The position numbers and the translations under genes were made by a program. DNA of 8,997 bases from an uncultured Coriobacteriaceae bacterium (GTDB lineage: Bacteria > Actinomycetota > Coriobacteriia > Coriobacteriales > Atopobiaceae). Positions 5,824 to 8,997 of this stretch are shown here, one piece after another. The DNA is taken from the NCBI GenBank assembly GCA_900549525.1, contig UWSJ01000073.1, positions 1-8,997 of the forward strand. Direction: 5' to 3'. Below the pieces are notes generated by a model. The model had not been told where the DNA came from. It worked only from the letters and a program-made list of their open reading frames with translations, and did not search any database. Positions within the stretch are counted from its first letter, which is position 1. Each line of letters starts with the position of its first letter.

Positions 5824-6744
5824 GTGTCGTTCACGGCCGAGGTGAAAGACGAGCTCTCGCGCGTGGAGGGCTCCTGCCCGGAGTGCGACGTGGCCGAGCT
5901 CGCGGCGCTCGTGCGCGTCTGCGGGGCCCTGTCGTTTCGCGGGTCGGGCAACTACGCCATCCGCGTCTCCACCGAGACGGGTGCCGTTGCGCGGACGGTG
6001 ATCCGCCTGGCGCACGCGGTCTTCGACCTCGACACCTCGCTCACGGTGCGGCGCTCCAACCTCCACAAGACGCGCAACTACCTCATCGAGATCCCCGAGC
6101 AGGCGGGTCTGGAGAAGGCGCTCATACGAATGGGCGTCCTCGTGCTGGGGCAGGGGCTGGCCTCGGGGGTCGCGGCCCGCGTGGTTGCGCGTCCCTGCTG
6201 CCGGGCGGCCTACCTGCGCGGGGCTTTCATGGCCGGTGGCTTCATCGCCGACCCGCGCGGCGACTTCCACCTCGAGATTGCCGTGACGGGCGAGGAGTTT
6301 GCCGACGACCTCGTGGAGCTGCTCGACGACGAGGGCGTGACGGCGCGCGTGAACCGCCGACGCGGCGCCTTCGCGATCTACCTCAAGAGCTTCGACGACA
6401 TCGCGCGCTTCCTCGGCATCATCGGCGCGAGGAGAACGGCGCTCGCCGTCGAGAACGTGCGGGCCATGAAGTCGGTGAAAAACGACGTCAACCGACGGGT
6501 CAACGCCGAGATAGCCAACCAGGCGCGTTCGACCGGGGCCGCGGCCGATCAGCTGACCCTCATCGACCGCGTGGAGGACGAGGTGGGGCTCGAGAACCTG
6601 CCGCCCGCGCTCGCGAGCTTCTGCGTCGCTCGCCGCTCCCACCCCGACCTGTCGCTGCGCGACCTCGGTGCCGCCATGACGCCGCCCCTGTCCAAGAGCG
6701 CCCTCTACCACCGCGTGCTGCGGCTGGAGCAACTCTTGAAGTAG
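5824..6744 (+). CDS. whiA: DNA-binding protein WhiA
   Basis: The gene encodes 306 residues from GTG 5824, one base after the rapZ stop, which implies translational coupling. The N-terminal part is the degenerate LAGLIDADG homing-endonuclease-like domain: SFTAEVKDELSR at the start, then LHKTRNYLIEI, and YLRGAFMAGGFIADP at 130-144, corresponding to the LAGLIDADG helix without catalytic acids. Next comes ENVRAMKSVKNDVNRRVNAEIANQARS. The C-terminal helix-turn-helix is at about 270-303 (LSLRDLGAAMTPPLSKSALYHRVLRLEQL). Length and all landmarks match the family. WhiA is a transcription factor needed for sporulation septation in Streptomyces and affects division and chromosome segregation in Bacillus. 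In a non-sporulating organism a role in division or growth control is the likely one. yvcK, usually between rapZ and whiA, is absent. Confidence 0.96.
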   Translation: MSFTAEVKDELSRVEGSCPECDVAELAALVRVCGALSFRGSGNYAIRVSTETGAVARTVIRLAHAVFDLDTSLTVRRSNLHKTRNYLIEIPEQAGLEKALIRMGVLVLGQGLASGVAARVVARPCCRAAYLRGAFMAGGFIADPRGDFHLEIAVTGEEFADDLVELLDDEGVTARVNRRRGAFAIYLKSFDDIARFLGIIGARRTALAVENVRAMKSVKNDVNRRVNAEIANQARSTGAAADQLTLIDRVEDEVGLENLPPALASFCVARRSHPDLSLRDLGAAMTPPLSKSALYHRVLRLEQLLK

Positions 6745-6764
6745 TAAGACCATAGCGGGGTCGC

Positions 6765-6781
6765 GCCGTCCGTCGGACGGC
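6765..6781. repeat. Perfect 8-bp inverted repeat after whiA
   Basis: GCCGTCCG (6765-6772) and CGGACGGC (6774-6781) form a perfect dyad about one central base, 20 bases after the whiA stop. No T-run follows, so it is not a standard intrinsic terminator. It could slow transcription, act as a dyad binding site or be a Rho-assisted end. Confidence 0.5.
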
Positions 6782-6790
6782 AGCTTGCGA

Positions 6791-6836
6791 CGAGCGGGCG
6801 GCGCCGGGCACCGAGCGGCGAGCGGGCGGAGCCGGG
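6791..6836. repeat. Short direct repeat between whiA and gap
   Basis: An 18-base unit beginning CGAGCGGGCGG occurs at 6791-6808 and 6819-6836, identical at 17 of 18 positions and offset by 28 bases. It is likely a simple local duplication in GC-rich non-coding sequence. Confidence 0.7.
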
Positions 6837-6845
6837 TGGCGAACG

Positions 6846-6897
6846 TGTCCACCAAGTCGTGGCCAACCTCGCCCGCCTGACCAGAAAACGGTGGACA
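6846..6897. promoter_or_regulatory. Spaced 8-bp inverted repeat upstream of gap
   Basis: TGTCCACC (6846-6853) and GGTGGACA (6890-6897) are perfect reverse complements separated by 36 bases. They could be two half-sites of an operator or the stem of a long hairpin. No known regulator motif was matched. Confidence 0.35.
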
Positions 6898-6914
6898 ACT
6901 CGCAGCGTACGGGG

Positions 6915-6938
6915 CATGTATTACCGGCAAATTACATG
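6915..6938. promoter_or_regulatory. Inverted repeat CATGTA-N12-TACATG, candidate operator of gap
   Basis: CATGTA (6915-6920) and TACATG (6933-6938) are perfect six-base arms around an AT-richer centre containing ACCGGC. The site ends eight bases before the candidate -35 of gap. Position and symmetry suit a dimeric regulator of glycolytic expression, but the sequence does not match a Rex-type site. Confidence 0.4.
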
Positions 6939-6946
6939 ACGAGTGA

Positions 6947-6973
6947 TTGGAACGGCGCAAGAAGCGGTACTAT
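6947..6973 (+). promoter_or_regulatory. Candidate gap promoter
   Basis: TTGGAA (6947-6952) and TACTAT (6968-6973) are spaced by 15 bases, about 75 bases before the gap ATG. The spacing is short for a housekeeping promoter. The AT-rich TACTATAT stretch is nevertheless the best -10 candidate in an otherwise GC-rich leader. Confidence 0.45.
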
Positions 6974-7045
6974 ATCCAACGGTGTTTCCAAGTTGGGGCC
7001 CGAGCGGCGCAAGGGGTGCCGGGAGGGCCTTCGAAAGGAGAAAGC

Positions 7046-8071
7046 ATGGCAGTCAAGGTTGCTATCAACGGCTTTGGTCGCATCGGCCGTCTGGCGTTCC
7101 GTCAGATGTTCGGTCACGAGGGCTCCGAGATCGTCGCCATCAACGACCTCACCTCGCCCGAGATGCTCGCCTACCTTCTGAAGTATGACTCCACGCAGGG
7201 CAACTACGCTCGCGACCACGAGGTCACCTTCGGCGAGGACTCCATTACCGTCGACGGCCACAAGATCACCATCTACAAGGAGCCGGACGCCAACAACCTC
7301 CCCTGGGGCAAGCTTGGCGTTGACGTCGTCCTCGAGTGCACCGGCTTCTACACCTCCAAGGACAAGGCCCAGGCTCACATCAACGCTGGCGCCAAGAAGG
7401 TCGTCATCTCCGCGCCTGCCGGCAAGGACCTCCCGACGATCGTCTACAACGTCAACCACGAGACGCTGACGGCCGACGACAACATCATCTCCGCCGCTTC
7501 CTGCACCACCAACTGCCTCGCCCCGATGGCCAAGGGTCTGAACGACTTCGCCCCCATCGTGTCCGGCATCATGACCACCATCCACGCCTTCACCGGCGAC
7601 CAGATGGTGCTCGACGGCCCGCAGCGCAAGGGCAACTTCCGTCGCTCCCGCGCCGCTTCCGAGAACATCGTCCCGAACTCCACGGGTGCCGCCAAGGCCA
7701 TCGGCCTGGTTCTCCCCGAGCTCAACGGCAAGCTCATCGGTGCTGCCCAGCGCGTCCCGACGCCGACCGGCTCCCTCACCAACCTCTATGCCGTCGTTGA
7801 CAAGGTCGTCACGGTTGACGAGGTCAACGCTGCTATGAAGGCCTACGCCGAGACCATCCCCGAGACCTTCGGCTACAACGAGGATCAGATCGTGTCCCGC
7901 GACATCGTCGGCGAGACCCACGGCTCCATCTTCGACGCCACCCAGACCATGGCCAACGAGCTCGGTAACGGCCAGACGCTCGTCCAGGTCACCTCTTGGT
8001 ACGACAACGAGAACTCCTACACCTCCCAGATGGTCCGCACCATCAAGTACTTCGAGAAGTTCGTCGCCTAA
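7046..8071 (+). CDS. gap: Glyceraldehyde-3-phosphate dehydrogenase, type I, NAD-dependent
   Basis: The gene encodes 341 residues from ATG 7046, with AAAGGAG (7034-7040) five bases upstream. It converts glyceraldehyde 3-phosphate, phosphate and NAD+ to 1,3-bisphosphoglycerate in the cytosol as a tetramer. The Rossmann motif is INGFGRIGR near the N-terminus, and Asp34 in AINDL points to NAD rather than NADP. The catalytic motif SAASCTTNCLAP has Cys153, and the general base is His180 in TTIHAFTGDQ. The C-terminal WYDNENSYTSQMVRT is intact. The segment with IVPNSTGAAKAIGLVLPELNGKL and RVPTPTGSLT resembles the form typical of lactic acid bacteria more than the TSTGAAKAV form. Codons are almost all C- or G-ending, as expected for a highly expressed gene. 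An intrinsic terminator follows. Confidence 0.98.
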   Translation: MAVKVAINGFGRIGRLAFRQMFGHEGSEIVAINDLTSPEMLAYLLKYDSTQGNYARDHEVTFGEDSITVDGHKITIYKEPDANNLPWGKLGVDVVLECTGFYTSKDKAQAHINAGAKKVVISAPAGKDLPTIVYNVNHETLTADDNIISAASCTTNCLAPMAKGLNDFAPIVSGIMTTIHAFTGDQMVLDGPQRKGNFRRSRAASENIVPNSTGAAKAIGLVLPELNGKLIGAAQRVPTPTGSLTNLYAVVDKVVTVDEVNAAMKAYAETIPETFGYNEDQIVSRDIVGETHGSIFDATQTMANELGNGQTLVQVTSWYDNENSYTSQMVRTIKYFEKFVA

Positions 8072-8117
8072 GCTTCGCGCAAGCAAGTGTCTGGCATGAA
8101 CCTCACGTAGTGAGTTC

Positions 8118-8164
8118 GGGGCGCGGTTCGCAGCTATTTCGCCGCGGCCGCGCCCCTTTTGTTT
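8118..8164 (+). terminator. Intrinsic terminator after gap
   Basis: GGGGCGCGG (8118-8126) pairs perfectly with CCGCGCCCC (8148-8156), and TTTTGTTT follows at once (8157-8164). The loop is about 21 bases and can fold further. It lies 46 bases after the gap stop. Together with the strong gap coding bias, it suggests that much of the transcription ends here and only part continues into pgk. Confidence 0.8.
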
Positions 8165-8165
8165 G

Positions 8166-8196
8166 GGGCGGGGGAGACGTGAAGCCTTGCCCGCCC
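8166..8196 (+). promoter_or_regulatory. Second hairpin just upstream of the pgk ribosome binding site
   Basis: GGGCGGG (8166-8172) and CCCGCCC (8190-8196) are perfect complements with a 17-base loop. The hairpin starts right after the terminator T-tract and ends seven bases before AAAGGA (8204-8209) of pgk. It could be a 5' stabilising stem, a processing site between gap and pgk, or part of an attenuation switch with the terminator arms. Confidence 0.4.
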
Positions 8197-8215
8197 AGGA
8201 GAGAAAGGACCTCAC

Positions 8216-8997
8216 ATGGCCTTTACCAAGAAGACCGTTCGTGACATCGACGTCGACGGCAAGCGCGTCCTGTGCCGCGTCGACTTCAACGTGCCCATCA
8301 AGGACGGCGTCGTGGGTGACACCACCCGCATCAAGGCGGCCCTCCCCACGATCAAGTACCTCGTGGAGCACAACGCCCGCGTCATCCTCATGAGCCACCT
8401 TGGTCGCCCCAAGGGCGACGGCCCCGAGCCCGAGCTCTCGCTCAAGCCGGTTGCCGAGAAGCTCGCCGAGATGAGCGGCCTGCCCGTGCAGTTCGTCGCC
8501 GACACCTACGGTGACGAGGCCAAGGCTGCCGTCGACGCCCTCCAGCCGGGCCACATCCTCGTGCTCGAGAACGTCCGCTTCGACAAGCGCGAGAAGAAGA
8601 ACGATCCCGAGATCGCCAAGCGTCTTGCCTCCTACGGCGACGTCTTCGTGCTCGACGCCTTCGGCACCGCGCACCGTGCCCAGGGCTCCGTGGTGGGCCC
8701 GGCCGCGCACATCCCGGCCGTCGCGGGCTTCCTGCTCGAGAAGGAGGTCGACACCCTTACGTCGATCTTCGCCGACCCAGCGCGTCCCTTCGTCGCCATC
8801 GTGGGCGGCTCCAAGGTGTCCTCCAAGATCGGCGTGCTCGATCACCTCATCGATTCTGCCGACACGCTGATCATCGGCGGTGGCATGGCCTACACCTTCT
8901 TCCTCGCCAAGGGCTACACCGTCGGCACCTCCCTCAAGGAGGAGGACTGGGTCGACCGCGCCAAGGAGATGCTCGAGAAGGCCGAGAAGAAGGGCGT
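8216..8997 (+). CDS. pgk: Phosphoglycerate kinase, 3' end beyond the window
   Basis: The first 260 residues of a protein normally near 395-400 are present, in frame to the edge. ATG 8216 follows AAAGGA (8204-8209) by six bases. The enzyme transfers the acyl phosphate of 1,3-bisphosphoglycerate to ADP, giving ATP and 3-phosphoglycerate, the step after gap. Landmarks in order are CRVDFNVP (20-27), with Arg21, Asp23 and Asn25 for substrate binding; SHLGRPKG; LENVRF; DAFGTAHR; then GGSKVSSKIGVL and the hinge-region GGGMAYTF. The start of the C-terminal nucleotide-binding domain is included. Third positions are strongly C/G biased as in gap. By the usual actinobacterial order, tpiA would be expected next. 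Confidence 0.97.
   Translation, partial: MAFTKKTVRDIDVDGKRVLCRVDFNVPIKDGVVGDTTRIKAALPTIKYLVEHNARVILMSHLGRPKGDGPEPELSLKPVAEKLAEMSGLPVQFVADTYGDEAKAAVDALQPGHILVLENVRFDKREKKNDPEIAKRLASYGDVFVLDAFGTAHRAQGSVVGPAAHIPAVAGFLLEKEVDTLTSIFADPARPFVAIVGGSKVSSKIGVLDHLIDSADTLIIGGGMAYTFFLAKGYTVGTSLKEEDWVDRAKEMLEKAEKKG

Noticed and set aside
6765..6781. Intrinsic terminator of rapZ-whiA
   Set aside because: The dyad is perfect but is followed by AGCTTGCGAC with no T-tract and has practically no loop.
4740..6960. Two long minus-strand open frames opposite rapZ and whiA
   Set aside because: They mirror conserved genes on the plus strand and show no domain of their own.
6932..8845. Very long open frame on the minus strand opposite gap and pgk
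   Set aside because: It is antisense to two unmistakable enzymes. Strong C/G third-position bias removes stop codons from the opposite strand, and the translation is Val/Gly/Leu/Asp-rich and resembles no protein.

Overview
The window is high-GC chromosomal DNA. Its highly expressed genes strongly prefer C or G at the third codon position and carry AAAGGAG/AGGAGG-type ribosome binding sites. The gene order rapZ-whiA-gap-pgk is an actinobacterial arrangement. A WhiA protein, a Walker A motif of the actinobacterial type in RapZ (Arg in place of Lys) and a remnant of an anaerobe-type 2-hydroxyacyl-CoA dehydratase activase together suggest an anaerobic, Coriobacteriia-like actinobacterium (Olsenella/Atopobium/Collinsella relatives). 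That placement is inferred from protein features and not from any database search.

Layout: (1) Positions 1-2036 are an accessory region. One 351-aa gene (461-1516) has a C-terminal segment that looks like a PD-(D/E)XK/DUF559-type nuclease. It sits between two copies of a previously unnamed element of about 215 bp that align without any gap at a fixed offset of 1567 bp. (2) Positions 2037-3457 hold a broken region. A Crp/Fnr-type regulator has lost the middle of its cyclic-nucleotide domain and its whole helix-turn-helix. It is joined out of frame to the C-terminal ~345 residues of a large BadF/HgdC-type 2-hydroxyacyl-CoA dehydratase activase. (3) Two small paralogous cupin genes (3467-3817 and 3884-4222) follow in what looks like the same former operon. 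(4) Positions 4223-4799 are non-coding, very GC-rich and repetitive: four units with a period of about 63 bp, then a 26-bp tandem duplication. (5) The conserved chromosomal block starts at 4800 with rapZ and whiA (1 nt apart). A 300-bp regulatory gap follows, then gap, an intrinsic terminator, and pgk running off the right edge.

How the genes work together: rapZ and whiA form a tightly coupled pair. RapZ is a nucleotide-binding RNase-adapter-like protein and WhiA is a DNA-binding regulator linked to division and development. In many Gram-positive genomes yvcK lies between them, but here it is missing. gap and pgk encode consecutive glycolytic steps (glyceraldehyde 3-phosphate to 1,3-bisphosphoglycerate to 3-phosphoglycerate). 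A strong hairpin-plus-T terminator and a second hairpin lie between them, so pgk expression probably depends on partial readthrough or a separate signal. The most unusual material is the repeat-flanked nuclease-like gene, with clustered TGTCAG motifs, and the Crp::activase deletion scar. No tRNA, rRNA, CRISPR array or recognisable transposase was seen.
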